Positions 8,104 through 16,507 of a DNA stretch of 64,000 nt are shown here, one piece after another. Both the position numbers and the translations under genes were made by a program. Below the pieces are notes generated by a model, which saw only the letters and a program-made list of their open reading frames with translations, was not told where the DNA came from and did no database searches. The stretch spans positions 56,809 to 120,808 of the forward strand of contig JAWKWA010000013.1 in assembly GCA_041397765.1 (NCBI GenBank), given 5' to 3'. Source of the stretch: JAWKWA01 sp041397765. Lineage in GTDB: Bacteria; Pseudomonadota; Alphaproteobacteria; Rhizobiales; Hyphomicrobiaceae. Position 1 is the stretch's first letter, and the number at the start of each line of letters is the position of its first letter.

Positions 8104-9411
8104 ATGGCGAGCGGCAAGAGCGGTACGGACAGGACGGGGTTTCCAGGTTTCTTCACGCGCCCGCTCGCGATGAGCGATCCGGAGCTGTTCGGGGCGGTGG
8201 AGGCCGAGCTGGCGCGCCAGCAGGACGAGATCGAGCTCATCGCGTCTGAGAACATCGTCAGCCGCGCCGTGCTGGAGGCGGCAGGCTCGGTGCTGACCAA
8301 CAAATATGCCGAGGGCTATCCGGGCAAGCGCTACTACGGCGGCTGCCAGCATGTCGACGTCGCCGAGATGCTCGCCATCGAGCGGGCGAAGGAGCTGTTC
8401 GGCTGCGGCTTCGCGAACGTCCAGCCGCATTCGGGCAGTCAGGCCAATCAGGGCGTCTTCAATGCGCTGCTGAAGCCCGGCGACACCTTCCTCGGGCTGT
8501 CGCTCGCCGCCGGCGGCCACCTGACGCACGGCTCGCCCGTCAACCAGTCGGGCAAGTGGTTCGACGCGCAGTCCTACATGGTGCGCCGGCAGGACCAGCG
8601 CATCGACTTCGACGATGTGGCGCGGCTCGCCCGCGAGAAGAAGCCCAAGCTCATCGTCGCGGGCGGCTCGGCCTATCCGCGCATCATCGACTTCGCCCGC
8701 TTCCGCGAGATCGCCGATGAGGTCGGTGCGCTGCTCATGGTCGACATGGCGCATTTTGCCGGGCTGGTGGCGGCGGGCGTTCATCCCTCGCCCTTCCCGC
8801 ATGCCCATGTCGTGACGACGACGACGCACAAGACGCTGCGCGGCCCGCGTGGCGGCATGATCCTGACCAATGACGAGGAAATCGCCAAGAAGGTCAACTC
8901 GGCGATCTTCCCGGGCATCCAGGGCGGGCCGCTGATGCACGTCATCGCCGCCAAGGCGGTCGCGTTCGGCGAGGCGCTGAGGCCCGAGTTCAAGACCTAT
9001 GCGCGCAACGTCGTCGAGAATGCCAAGGCGCTCGGCGAGGTGCTGAACCGGTCGGGGCTCGATCTCGTCTCGGGGGGCACGGACACGCATGTGCTGCTCG
9101 TCGATCTGCGCCCGAAGAAGCTGACGGGCAAGGATGCGGAGGCCGCGCTCGGGCGGGCGCACATCACCTGCAATAAGAATGGCGTGCCGTTCGACACCGA
9201 GAAGCCGACCATCACCTCGGGCGTCCGGCTCGGCTCGCCCGCCGGCACGTCGCGCGGCTTTGGCGCTGAGGAGTTCCGCGAGATCGGCCGCATGATCGTC
9301 GAGGTGCTGGACGGTCTCGCCGCCAATGGGGCCGCGGGCAACGGCGGCGTCGAGGCGAAGGTCAAGGCCGAGGCGACCGCACTCTGCCACCGCTTCCCGA
9401 TCTACGGCTGA
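8104..9411 (+). CDS. glyA: Serine hydroxymethyltransferase
   Basis: GlyA interconverts serine plus tetrahydrofolate with glycine plus 5,10-methylene-tetrahydrofolate, the main entry to one-carbon metabolism. The 435-residue length is normal. Landmarks are LIASENIVS near 42, YAEGYPGKRYYGGC near 70, the MVDMAHFAGLVAAG strand near 215, and the pyridoxal-phosphate lysine in TTTTHKTLRGPRGG at about residue 243. I chose the ATG at 8104, preceded by GAGAGGGG; an in-frame ATG at 8053 would add 17 residues not typical of the family. In related genomes glyA commonly precedes nrdR; here 12 kb of other genes separate them. It works with gcvTHP at 15.3-19.9 kb. Confidence 0.96.
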   Translation: MASGKSGTDRTGFPGFFTRPLAMSDPELFGAVEAELARQQDEIELIASENIVSRAVLEAAGSVLTNKYAEGYPGKRYYGGCQHVDVAEMLAIERAKELFGCGFANVQPHSGSQANQGVFNALLKPGDTFLGLSLAAGGHLTHGSPVNQSGKWFDAQSYMVRRQDQRIDFDDVARLAREKKPKLIVAGGSAYPRIIDFARFREIADEVGALLMVDMAHFAGLVAAGVHPSPFPHAHVVTTTTHKTLRGPRGGMILTNDEEIAKKVNSAIFPGIQGGPLMHVIAAKAVAFGEALRPEFKTYARNVVENAKALGEVLNRSGLDLVSGGTDTHVLLVDLRPKKLTGKDAEAALGRAHITCNKNGVPFDTEKPTITSGVRLGSPAGTSRGFGAEEFREIGRMIVEVLDGLAANGAAGNGGVEAKVKAEATALCHRFPIYG

Positions 9412-9485
9412 AGCCGAGGGCGGTGCGCCGGGAGCAGGCCACCATGGGGGACGGCGAAGGCGCCGGCCGCTTGAGCAATCCTGGG

Positions 9486-9584
9486 CCCCGGATAGCGGCT
9501 GCGCGGCTTCCGGGGAGACGGGCAGGAAGGTGGCTCCGGGGCCGCACCGATGCGGGTGTCTGGCGTAGGGCCGAGCGGCGCTCG
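9486..9584 (+). repeat. 97 bp direct repeat, copy A
   Basis: It runs from CCCCGGATAGCGGCTGCGCG to the GAGCGGCGCTCG palindrome and matches 9710-9806 almost base for base; the visible differences are a one-base indel near each end and a G/C change. The copies are about 225 bp apart in the same orientation. Confidence 0.85.
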
Positions 9585-9606
9585 GTCGGCCCCAGGCCCC
9601 GCCTGG

Positions 9607-9633
9607 CTGGGTCCCCACCTTCGCGGGGATGAC
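9607..9633. repeat. Palindromic repeat CTGGGTCCCC...GGGGATGAC, copy 2
   Basis: A 27 bp unit with a CCCC/GGGG-centred stem (GTCCCCACCTTCGCGGGGAT). Copies occur at 7575-7600 (partial), here and at 10099-10125. This motif is common between genes in many alphaproteobacteria. Confidence 0.75.
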
Positions 9634-9709
9634 ATCGGCGGGCGGCGCATCAGGCAGCCGCCGGTTGCCCCGACGCGGATACGGGCGCGGTTGAGTGGCC
9701 GGTCCTCGG

Positions 9710-9806
9710 CCCCGATAGCCGCTGCGCGGCTTCCGGGGAGACGGGCAGGAAGGTGGCTCCGGGGCCGCACCGATGCGGGTGTCGGCGTAGGGCCGAGCGG
9801 CGCTCG
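9710..9806 (+). repeat. 97 bp direct repeat, copy B
   Basis: This is the second copy of the unit at 9486-9584. Its right end continues into a 19 bp palindrome, GGCCGAGC-GGC-GCTCGCCC (9791-9809), which has one mismatch to the palindrome family listed at 10158, 10242, 14227 and 19992. Confidence 0.85.
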
Positions 9807-10098
9807 CCCTTGTCATCCGCGAAGGCCGCCACCGGATCTATTCCCAGAACATCCCATCTGACGGTGCTCGCCCGCTCCGTGTCCCATCCATTGCCGCGTC
9901 TCTTGGGGCTCCCACCACCCGTCTTCCCGGCCGGAGCCGAAGGCGGAGAGCCGGGACTCAGGGCAACGGATTGAAGGGCCGATCGCGGCGCGCGACGTGG
10001 CTTGCGTCACCTCGGGGCCGCCTACACGCATTCTCTCTCGAAGTCTTGCGGCGGAGACGGGCATCCAGACAGGTCGGGTCGGCCCTAGGCCCGCCCGG

Positions 10099-10125
10099 CT
10101 GGGTCCCCGCCTTCGCGGGGATGAC
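10099..10125. repeat. Palindromic repeat CTGGGTCCCC...GGGGATGAC, copy 3
   Basis: This is the best-preserved copy: CTGGGTCCCCGCC then TTCGCGGGGATGAC. CCCCGC pairs with GCGGGG around a short loop. Confidence 0.75.
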
Positions 10126-10157
10126 GTTGGTGGGTGAGTGCATCGGGTGGCAGCAGC

Positions 10158-10176
10158 GGGCGACCGCAGGTCGCCC
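10158..10176. repeat. 19 bp intergenic palindrome (GGGCGACC-N3-GGTCGCCC)
   Basis: GGGCGACC-GCA-GGTCGCCC is a perfect 8 bp inverted repeat with a three-base centre. Relatives sit at 9791, 10242, 14227 and 19992, all between genes. Confidence 0.75.
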
Positions 10177-10241
10177 CGACGTGGGAGGCTGGCAAGTGAG
10201 CGGTCGATAATCCGAGCCGGCAGGGCGCCAGGGGCATGTAG

Positions 10242-10260
10242 GGGCGAGCTGCGTTCGCCC
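10242..10260. repeat. 19 bp intergenic palindrome, variant
   Basis: GGGCGAGC-TGC-GTTCGCCC has one mismatched pair and is otherwise the same architecture as the palindrome at 10158-10176. Confidence 0.65.
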
Positions 10261-10364
10261 GCGTCATCCGCAAATGCCACCGGGGCGGGATGGAGACCGC
10301 CTTTATCTCGCCGCGACCTCGGTTAGAGTGCGCCGGCAAAGTAGACCGGGGAGACGGGGGGGCC

Positions 10365-12242
10365 GTGGATAAAGCACAATCGCTCGCGCTCCTTGCGCAA
10401 GGGCGCGAGGCCTGGAACGGCTGGGCCGACCGGATGCTCGCCGAGCGCAAGCGCCTGGAAGCGGCGGGTGCGTGGGCGGCCAAGACCATCTATCCCGACC
10501 GGCTCGATGGGCAGAACGACCTCACGGAGCGCTGGCTGGCCGAGGCGCGGACCGATTTCTCCGGACGCACATTCGAGACGGATGCGGACTTCTCGGGCTT
10601 CCGCTTCCCCGAGGCGGTGACGTTCGAGCGCGCCACGTTCTCAGGTGAGGCGAGGTTCGGAGGGGCGACGTTCTGCGGGCGAGGCAGGGTTCGAGAGGAC
10701 GGCTTTCTCGAAAGACGCGGTGTTCCCGAAGGCGTCGTTCGGCGGGCGCGCGTGGTTCTTTGCCGCGCGTTTCTCCGGACAAGCGGTGTTCAGGGAGGCG
10801 ACGTTTGCGGGCGAGGCGGGGTTCGAGGAGGTGACGTACTCCGGCTATGCCGGGTTTCAGAAGGCGAAATTCGCGAAGAGCGCGAGATTCGCGGCAGCGG
10901 TGTTTTCAGGAGAGGTGAGGTTCGAGGAGGCTACGTTCTCGTGAGAAGCGAACTTTCAAGAGGCGGCGTTCTCGAAAGACGCGCTGTTCATGGACGGCGA
11001 CGTTCTTGGGAAACGCGATGTTCCAGGGGCGGCGTTCTCGGGAGACACGTGTTCCATGGGGGCGTCGTTCTCAGAGGTCTCGCGTGGGTTCAGAGAGGCA
11101 GACGTTCTCGCGGCAGACGCGGATTTCAGTGCGGCGATTTCGTTCTCGGAAAACGCAGGGGACTTCGAGAAGTCGACGTTCTCGGGAGACGCGAGTGTTC
11201 GGAGAGGCGGCGTTCTCGGGAGACGCTGGTGTTCGCGAGGGCAGACGTTTTCGGGAAACGCGTGGTTCAGAAGGGCGACATTCTCGGGAGACGCGGGGTT
11301 CGGCCAGTGCACCTTCGATGGCCTATGCCAACTATGCCCGCGCACATTTCCTCGGGGCAACCGACTTCTCCGCCATCCTCGCCAACCGTGCCTTTTCCAT
11401 CGCCGGTGCCGACTTTCGCAAGGTGCCGGATTTCATCCAGGCGCACTTCGCAGGCTCCCCGGTTGGACAATTCGCAGATGCACCTGGGGTTTGTCCAACC
11501 AGGGAGTTTCTGGGTTCGAGGAGTTAGCTGCATCAAGCGCCTCTTCGGTGGCGACCCCGACATCCCTGCCCGCTGGCGCGCCCTGAAGCGGCTCGCCATC
11601 GAGGGGCACGACAACGACCGGGAGCAGCAGTTCTTCGCCATGGAGGTGCGCTCGGCGCGGTTCTCGACCGATTGGCCGGCGCACTGGCGGGTCTGGGACC
11701 GCGAGGCGATGACCGGCGTCTTCCGCTTCTGGACCGGGCTCCTCTACCAGATCTTCTCCAATTTCGGCCGCTCGCTCATCCGCCCGCTCGCCTTCTGGGT
11801 GGTGGTGATGACGGTGGCGGCGGCGGCCTTCCTCGGCGCCCATCACGAGAGCGCAGGACGATCGGCGCCCGGCTGGCGCGACCGGATCGCGACGGTCGCA
11901 AGGCGGGCCTGGATGGCGGACGCGAATTGGCACGCGACCCACCCATGCGTCGCCGGCTACTGGCCGGCCGGGGCGCAGCCCGAAACGCAAGCGACCGCCA
12001 CCGACGCCGTCGGCGAAGCCTGGCATCTCGCCTTCCGCAACGCCTTCATCGTGCTCGACGGCGGCGGCGATGCGGCCTTCCGCAGTTATGCCTGCCTCTA
12101 TGGCGTCACCGACTATCCGGGCCAGACCATCGCCAACGTGCCCTCTTCCGTCGCCTGGGTCAGCGTCGTGCAGAAGGCCTTCTCGGGCGTCTTCATCTTC
12201 CTGTTCGGCCTGGCGCTGCGCAACATGCTGAAGATGAAGTGA
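10365..12242 (+). pseudogene. Frame-scrambled pentapeptide-repeat membrane protein gene
   Basis: The N-terminus (VDKAQSLALLAQGREAWNGW, GTG at 10365) and first pentapeptide repeats (DFSGRTF, DFSGFRF, TFSGEARF) read in one frame to about 10670. The repeats then continue in a second frame (AGEAGFERTAFSKDAVF and so on to 10941), hit a TGA at 10942-10944, and alternate among frames to about 11440 (HFLGATDFSAILANRAFSIA). The original frame resumes for the C-terminal domain: GDPDIPARWRALKRLAIEGH, DREQQFFAMEVRSARF, then two hydrophobic helices near 11770-11850 and 12150-12240. The first frame has no stop through the whole 625 codons, because a 15-base repeat stays open in any phase. It would therefore encode a chimera with an Arg-rich middle. 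Pentapeptide proteins form right-handed beta-helices; the role here is unknown. Confidence 0.7.
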
Positions 12243-12926
12243 TCAGCCGCCGGGCTTTGCCGCGACGAAGCGACCGAGGCGGTCGAGGGCGGTGCGCAGG
12301 CGCTCGTCCTCGATGCCCGAGACATCGGCGACGGGCCTTGCGGCCGGTTGCGGGCGCGGGCGGGTCGGGGCGAAGGGATCTTGGCGGACGACCGGGGCCT
12401 GGACGATGCGCAAGGCCGTGACGGCGCGATAGCCGAAATGGGTGTTGATGCGCTCGAGGATCTGCGGGGCGCGGTGCTGGATCTCGATCGAGGCCGGGCC
12501 GTCGACGCGCAGGACGAGGGTGGCGCCCTCGCCGCGGGGAGCGACGGACTTGCGGGGCGGGGCGGACTTGCGGGGCGGGGGGGCGCCAGCGGCGGCGCTC
12601 CGGCTGGTGGAAGTTGGGGATGCGGCGGGCGGCCCCTCGTCCTCCTCCTCGGCCCGGCGCGGCCATTTGAGGCGCTCGGGCTCGGTGAAGCGGGCAAGGG
12701 CGGGCCCGACGATGGCGGGCCAGTCGGCGAGGATCTGGGCGGCGGCAAAGCCGTAGCGCTCGAAGGCGGGCTTGGTCAGCGCCGGCATGAATGCGCCGAC
12801 CGCCTTGGCGCCGGCGACGAAGCGGGGACGGCCGAAGGCTGCGGGCGCGCGCTTGCCGGCCGATGGCCGCGCCACAGCGCCGGCGGCGGATGGCTTGCCG
12901 GTTGCCCCGGGCCCAAGCTCGGCCAT
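12243..12926 (-). CDS. dciA: DciA-family (DUF721) replicative helicase loader
   Basis: DciA loads the DnaB helicase in bacteria that lack DnaC/DnaI. The 227-residue protein has the DUF721 domain: FERYGFAAAQILADWPAIVG near 52-71, then a variable Pro/Ala/Ser-rich linker, LVLRVDGPASIEIQHRAPQI near 137-156 and LERINTHFGYRAV. The start at 12926 is supported by AGGAG five bases upstream; the same frame extends far upstream but only as GC-rich shadow. It is divergent from mutY with about 105 bp between, an arrangement common in Hyphomicrobiales. Its 3' end abuts the broken pentapeptide gene, so the dsbA/smc neighbours often seen there are missing. Confidence 0.85.
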   Translation of the reverse strand: MAELGPGATGKPSAAGAVARPSAGKRAPAAFGRPRFVAGAKAVGAFMPALTKPAFERYGFAAAQILADWPAIVGPALARFTEPERLKWPRRAEEEDEGPPAASPTSTSRSAAAGAPPPRKSAPPRKSVAPRGEGATLVLRVDGPASIEIQHRAPQILERINTHFGYRAVTALRIVQAPVVRQDPFAPTRPRPQPAARPVADVSGIEDERLRTALDRLGRFVAAKPGG

Positions 12927-13031
12927 GCTCCTCGCCCCTTCCTCGCTGCCCGACGCGTCCGACGCGCGGCCATTCCACTCGCCGGGGTCATTCCTTACCA
13001 TGGGGCATCGATTCGGGGGGCGGGGGCCGTC

Positions 13032-14165
13032 ATGCGAGCTGGCGCCGTGGCAAAGTCTGTGGACGAGGTGTTGACGGGCGAAGCCGGGTCGCCGGACAGC
13101 GAGCGGGTGGCGACGGCGCTGCTCGCCTGGTACGACCGCGAGCGGCGTGACCTGCCCTGGCGTTCTGCGCCAGGCGTCGCGGCCGATCCCTACCGGGTCT
13201 GGCTGTCGGAGATCATGCTGCAGCAGACGACCGTCAAGGCCGTCATCCCCTATTACGAGACCTTCCTCAGGCTCTGGCCGAGCGTCGACAAGCTCGCCGG
13301 CGCGGCCCGCGAGGAGGTGATGCGGGCCTGGGCGGGGCTCGGCTATTATTCGCGCGCCCGCAACCTGCACGATTGCGCCCGGGCCATCGTGGCCGAGCAT
13401 GGCGGGCGCTTCCCCGAGACCGAGGCGGAGCTGAAGGCGCTGCCGGGCATCGGCCCCTATACGGCGGCGGCGATCGCGGCGATCGCCTTCGGCCGGCAGG
13501 CGACGCCGGTCGACGGCAATATCGAGCGGGTGACGGCGCGGCTGTTCCAGGTGGAGACGCCGCTGCCGGAGGCCAAGGGCGAGCTGAAGCGGCTGGCGGG
13601 GCGGCTGACGCCGAAGCGGCGGGCGGGCGATTTCGCGCAAGGGCTGATGGATCTGGGCGCCGGCGTGTGCACGCCGCGGCGGCCGAGCTGCATGATCTGT
13701 CCCTTGAGCGGCGAATGCCGGGCGGAGGCGGCGGGCGTCGCCGAGACGCTGCCCTATCGCTCGCCCAAGGGGGAGCGGCCGGTCCGGCGCGGTATCGCCT
13801 TCTTCGCGCTCTCGGCCGCCGGCCAGGTGCTGCTCCGCCGGCGTCCGGACGAGGGCCTGCTCGCGCAGATGATGGAGGTGCCCTCGACCGATTGGGGCGA
13901 GGAGTGGCTGAGCGCCGACGAGGCGCTGCGCATGGCGCCGGTGCGCGGCGACTGGTGGTCGGTGCCGGGCGTCGTCGTGCACACCTTCACGCATTTCCGC
14001 CTGGAGCTCGTCGTCTATCGGGCAGTGGTGCCGGCGGGTGCGCCGCTGACGCTGTGGGCGCGCCAGGAGCGCTGCAAATGGGTCAATCGGCGCGACCTCG
14101 GCGCAGAGGCGCTGCCCTCGGTCATGCGCAAGGTGGTCGCGCACGCGCTGCAGGGCGTCGAGTAG
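13032..14165 (+). CDS. mutY: Adenine DNA glycosylase MutY
   Basis: MutY removes adenine mispaired with 8-oxoguanine in base-excision repair. The 377-residue protein shows every expected element: the catalytic Glu in LSEIMLQQT (about residue 60), the helix-hairpin-helix LPGIGPYTAAAI near 137, the catalytic Asp in VDGNIERV (about residue 161), a [4Fe-4S] site of spacing C-x6-C-x2-C-x5-C near 213-229, and a C-terminal Nudix-like domain with VVHTFTHFRLEL that reads the 8-oxoG strand. The ATG at 13032 gives a normal N-terminus. It is divergent from dciA. Confidence 0.96.
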   Translation: MRAGAVAKSVDEVLTGEAGSPDSERVATALLAWYDRERRDLPWRSAPGVAADPYRVWLSEIMLQQTTVKAVIPYYETFLRLWPSVDKLAGAAREEVMRAWAGLGYYSRARNLHDCARAIVAEHGGRFPETEAELKALPGIGPYTAAAIAAIAFGRQATPVDGNIERVTARLFQVETPLPEAKGELKRLAGRLTPKRRAGDFAQGLMDLGAGVCTPRRPSCMICPLSGECRAEAAGVAETLPYRSPKGERPVRRGIAFFALSAAGQVLLRRRPDEGLLAQMMEVPSTDWGEEWLSADEALRMAPVRGDWWSVPGVVVHTFTHFRLELVVYRAVVPAGAPLTLWARQERCKWVNRRDLGAEALPSVMRKVVAHALQGVE

Positions 14166-14226
14166 GGCGGTTGCCTGCCGGAGGGCGAGGCCCGCCACCC
14201 CGCGCCGATCACACCGGTGCCATCGG

Positions 14227-14245
14227 GGGCGAGCGGCGCTCGCCC
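14227..14245. repeat. 19 bp intergenic palindrome (GGGCGAGC-GGC-GCTCGCCC)
   Basis: A perfect 8 bp inverted repeat about 60 bp past the mutY stop, belonging to the same family as the palindromes at 9791, 10158, 10242 and 19992. Confidence 0.75.
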
Positions 14246-14297
14246 GGGTCATTCGCGTCGGTCGTGAGAGGCGATCCTCCGCCGAACCGAAGACGTT

Positions 14298-14350
14298 ATA
14301 CCGGCGCGCATGGGTTTCGACTCGTGATCGAGTTGGATGCGCGCCGGTAT
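14298..14350. repeat. Perfect long inverted repeat with nested inner stem
   Basis: ATACCGGCGCGCAT (14298-14311) is exactly complementary to ATGCGCGCCGGTAT (14337-14350). Within the 25-base loop ACTCG (14320-14324) pairs with CGAGT (14329-14333). It has no T-run, so it is not a standard terminator. It lies between convergent mutY and a small membrane-protein gene; a bidirectional terminator, a regulator site or a cruciform-forming element are all possible. Confidence 0.75.
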
Positions 14351-14393
14351 GTTCTTTGTTTGCGCGCGACCGCCCCACCAACCCCGCGCGCGC

Positions 14394-14433
14394 ATACCAC
14401 CTCGCGAAAGTCAGAGGTTTCGCGAGGCGGTAT
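14394..14433 (-). terminator. Hairpin at the stop codon of the small membrane-protein gene
   Basis: ATACCACCTCGCGAAA (14394-14409) pairs with TTTCGCGAGGCGGTAT (14418-14433), a 16 bp stem with one mismatch around an 8-base loop. It begins at the last base of the minus-strand stop codon. No U-tract follows, so it may act as a rho-assisted terminator or protect the 3' end of the mRNA. Confidence 0.5.
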
Positions 14434-14675
14434 TAATTCTCCATCTGTGCCTGATAGACGAAGTAGCCGATGACGAGACCAAGCAGACCTGCGATCGTCG
14501 CGGTCGGAATCTGGCCGATCGTATCGACGAGATAGCCGAGGATCTCCTTTACAAGCCGGGTCTTGGCTCTGCCCTCTCCGTAGTTGTGGACGTCATGTGT
14601 CATCACAAGCCACGCGACGACCCCGCCAATGACGATCGGAACGAGGCCGTAGACGACGGCTTTCAGCATACGCAT
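14433..14675 (-). CDS. Small membrane protein of unknown function (80 aa)
   Basis: I do not recognise a family. The 80-residue product has two hydrophobic helices: VVYGLVPIVIGGVVAWLVM near 7-25 and IAGLLGLVIGYFVYQ near 61-75. A charged segment with HNYGEGRAKTRLVKEILGYL lies between them, so both ends would face the same side of the inner membrane. The start at 14675 is chosen for GGGGAGAAATCC directly upstream; a longer frame to 14819 has poor coding character. It stands alone with its own hairpin at the 3' end. Confidence 0.6.
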   Translation of the reverse strand: MRMLKAVVYGLVPIVIGGVVAWLVMTHDVHNYGEGRAKTRLVKEILGYLVDTIGQIPTATIAGLLGLVIGYFVYQAQMEN

Positions 14676-14984
14676 GGATTTCTCCCCCCCGGATGATCTG
14701 TCGGGCCGGACGCATGGTCTGGCCGCTGCTGCTGCTTCGCTGCCCCTTTTCAGGGCTCGCCGGCGCGGCTGCCCCGCCGCATCGGGTGGGGCGACATCGG
14801 CGCTCCCGGCCGCGGTCACGCGCGATACTCAGCGCTCATACAATCGACGAGCCGTCCGGGCAATGATCGAGGGCGGATCGCGGCAGTCAGCAGCAGCGGC
14901 CGGTGCATAGCTCTCGCGAGCTTGCTTGCCGGGTCTTCCGGCTTTCGCAGGCAGGGTGTAGAAGGGGCTCGTACATAGCCAATC
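14676..14984. other. Gap between the small membrane gene and the glycine riboswitch
   Basis: This stretch should hold two divergent promoters, one for the small membrane gene and one for the gcv leader. I cannot place -35/-10 boxes with confidence. No open frame looks real and no repeat stands out. Confidence 0.5.
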
Positions 14985-15240
14985 AAGGCCCTGCGGGAGA
15001 GCCTCCGTCCGGCACGCCGGACAGAGCACCGAAGGAGCAACCGCCCGGGAAACTCTCAGGTCCAAGGGACCGCGGGGCCGATGGCACTCTGGAAAGCAGC
15101 TCGCGGAACCACCCGGTTCCGAAGGCTCACCCACGGGGATAAATCCGCAAGGGCGCGGCGCCGGCAAGGTGTCGGGCCCGGCGGGGGAAATCTCTCAGGT
15201 CCCGCGACAGAGAGGGCGGAAAGCCGGCGCAATCCCGCGC
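14985..15240 (+). promoter_or_regulatory. Tandem glycine riboswitch upstream of gcvT
   Basis: Two glycine aptamers sit head to tail in the gcvT leader. The first has GCGGGAGAGC near 14993, GCACCGAAGGAGCAA at about 15026-15040, GGAAACTCTCAGGTCCAAGG at about 15049-15068 and CACTCTGGAAAGC near 15085. The second repeats the pattern near 15131-15232, with CCGCAAGG, GGGAAATCTCTCAGGTCCCG and GACAGAGAGGGCGG. These are the conserved blocks of the gcvT-element class. Glycine binding normally turns on expression of the glycine cleavage operon. The gap from the second aptamer to the gcvT start is about 35 bases, so control of translation initiation is at least as likely as transcription termination. Confidence 0.92.
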
Positions 15241-15267
15241 CAGCTCCGTCACATCGCGGGAGACCTC

Positions 15268-16404
15268 ATGGCGGCCGATGCCACGCTGAAGCGGACCCCA
15301 CTCTACGACAGGCATATCGCGCTCGGTGCCCGCATGGTGCCGTTCGCCGGCTACGAGATGCCGGTGCAGTATCCGCTCGGCGTCCTCAAGGAACATCTGT
15401 GGACGCGCGAGCATGCCGGGCTGTTCGACGTCTCGCATATGGGCCAGGCGTTCCTGATCCCCAAGGACGGGCGCTACGAGACGGTGGCGAGCGCCATGGA
15501 ACGGCTGGTGCCGGCCGATCTTCTCGGCCTCGAGGCCGGCCAGCAGCGCTATTCCCAGCTCCTCAATGCCGAGGGCGGCATCATCGACGACCTGATGGCG
15601 ACGCGGCTCGGCCATCCCGGCCACGAGCACTGGCTCTATCTCGTCATCAACGCCTCGCGGAAGGACATCGATCTCGCGCACATCGCCGGGCATCTGGCGG
15701 ATGGGATCGAGCTGCGGCGGGCCGACGATCTGGCACTCGTCGCGCTGCAGGGGCCGAAGGCCGCCGAGGTGCTCGGCCGCCTCGCGCCGGCGGTCGGCGA
15801 TCTCAAATTCATGCGCTCGCTCGACCTCGATCTTGGCGGCCTGTGGGCGCATGTCTCGCGCTCGGGCTACACGGGCGAGGACGGCTACGAGATCTCGGTG
15901 AAGTCGGCCGATGCCGGCGCGCTGGTCGATCGGCTGCTCGCCGATGAGGCGGTGAAGCCGATCGGGCTCGGCGCGCGCGACTCGCTGCGGCTCGAGGCCG
16001 GGCTCTGCCTCTATGGCCACGATATCGACGAGACGACCTCGCCGGTCGAGGCCGGGCTCGTCTGGTCGATCCAGAAGCGCCGGCGGGCGGAGGGCGGCTT
16101 TCCGGGCGCCGATCGCGTCAAGGCTGAACTCGCCGCCGGCCCCGCCCGCAAGCGGATCGGCATCCGGCCCGAGGGGCGCCAGCCGGTCAGGGACGGCGCC
16201 CCGGTCCTCGATGCGTCGGGCCGCGAGATCGGCCGGGTGACGTCGGGGGGCTTCGGTCCGAGCGTCAATGGACCGATCGCGATGGGCTATGTCGAGGCCG
16301 CGAGCGCCGCGCTCGACACGCCGCTCCAGGTGGTCGTGCGCGACAAGCCGCTGCCGGCCAAGGTCGCGGCGCTGCCCTTCGTGCCGAGCCGGTTCCACAA
16401 GTGA
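15268..16404 (+). CDS. gcvT: Aminomethyltransferase (glycine cleavage T protein)
   Basis: The T protein takes the aminomethyl group from lipoylated H protein and passes the one-carbon unit to tetrahydrofolate, releasing ammonia. The 378-residue protein has LKRTPLYDRHIALGARMVPF at the N-terminus, YPLGVLKEHLWTRE near 34, the folate-site DVSHMGQ near 56, SGYTGEDGYEI near 197-207 and ARDSLRLEAGLCLYGHD near 237. I chose the ATG at 15268 with GGGAG upstream; an earlier in-frame ATG lies inside the riboswitch. First gene of gcvT-gcvH-gcvP, controlled by the glycine riboswitch. Confidence 0.96.
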   Translation: MAADATLKRTPLYDRHIALGARMVPFAGYEMPVQYPLGVLKEHLWTREHAGLFDVSHMGQAFLIPKDGRYETVASAMERLVPADLLGLEAGQQRYSQLLNAEGGIIDDLMATRLGHPGHEHWLYLVINASRKDIDLAHIAGHLADGIELRRADDLALVALQGPKAAEVLGRLAPAVGDLKFMRSLDLDLGGLWAHVSRSGYTGEDGYEISVKSADAGALVDRLLADEAVKPIGLGARDSLRLEAGLCLYGHDIDETTSPVEAGLVWSIQKRRRAEGGFPGADRVKAELAAGPARKRIGIRPEGRQPVRDGAPVLDASGREIGRVTSGGFGPSVNGPIAMGYVEAASAALDTPLQVVVRDKPLPAKVAALPFVPSRFHK

Positions 16405-16507
16405 GGTGACGGCACGGCGGAGCGTCTGACCCGCCCGTTGCCCGATGCCGCAGCATTCTTCACAACCACAGCAATCACAGCGAAGACCATCCGGGAGGAC
16501 ATGCATC

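Larger units (their letters stand above)
9412..10364. other. Intergenic island rich in palindromic and direct repeats
   Basis: About 950 bp with no credible gene. It holds a nearly identical 97 bp direct repeat (9486-9584 and 9710-9806), two copies of the CTGGGTCCCC palindromic repeat (9607-9633 and 10099-10125) and three 19 bp palindromes (9791-9809, 10158-10176, 10242-10260). Open frames occur on both strands, but their residues merely reflect the repeats. A degenerate third partner of the direct repeat may lie at 10032-10095. Confidence 0.75.

Noticed and set aside
9412..10364. Insertion sequence in the repeat island
   Set aside because: No transposase frame and no terminal inverted repeats bounding the island.
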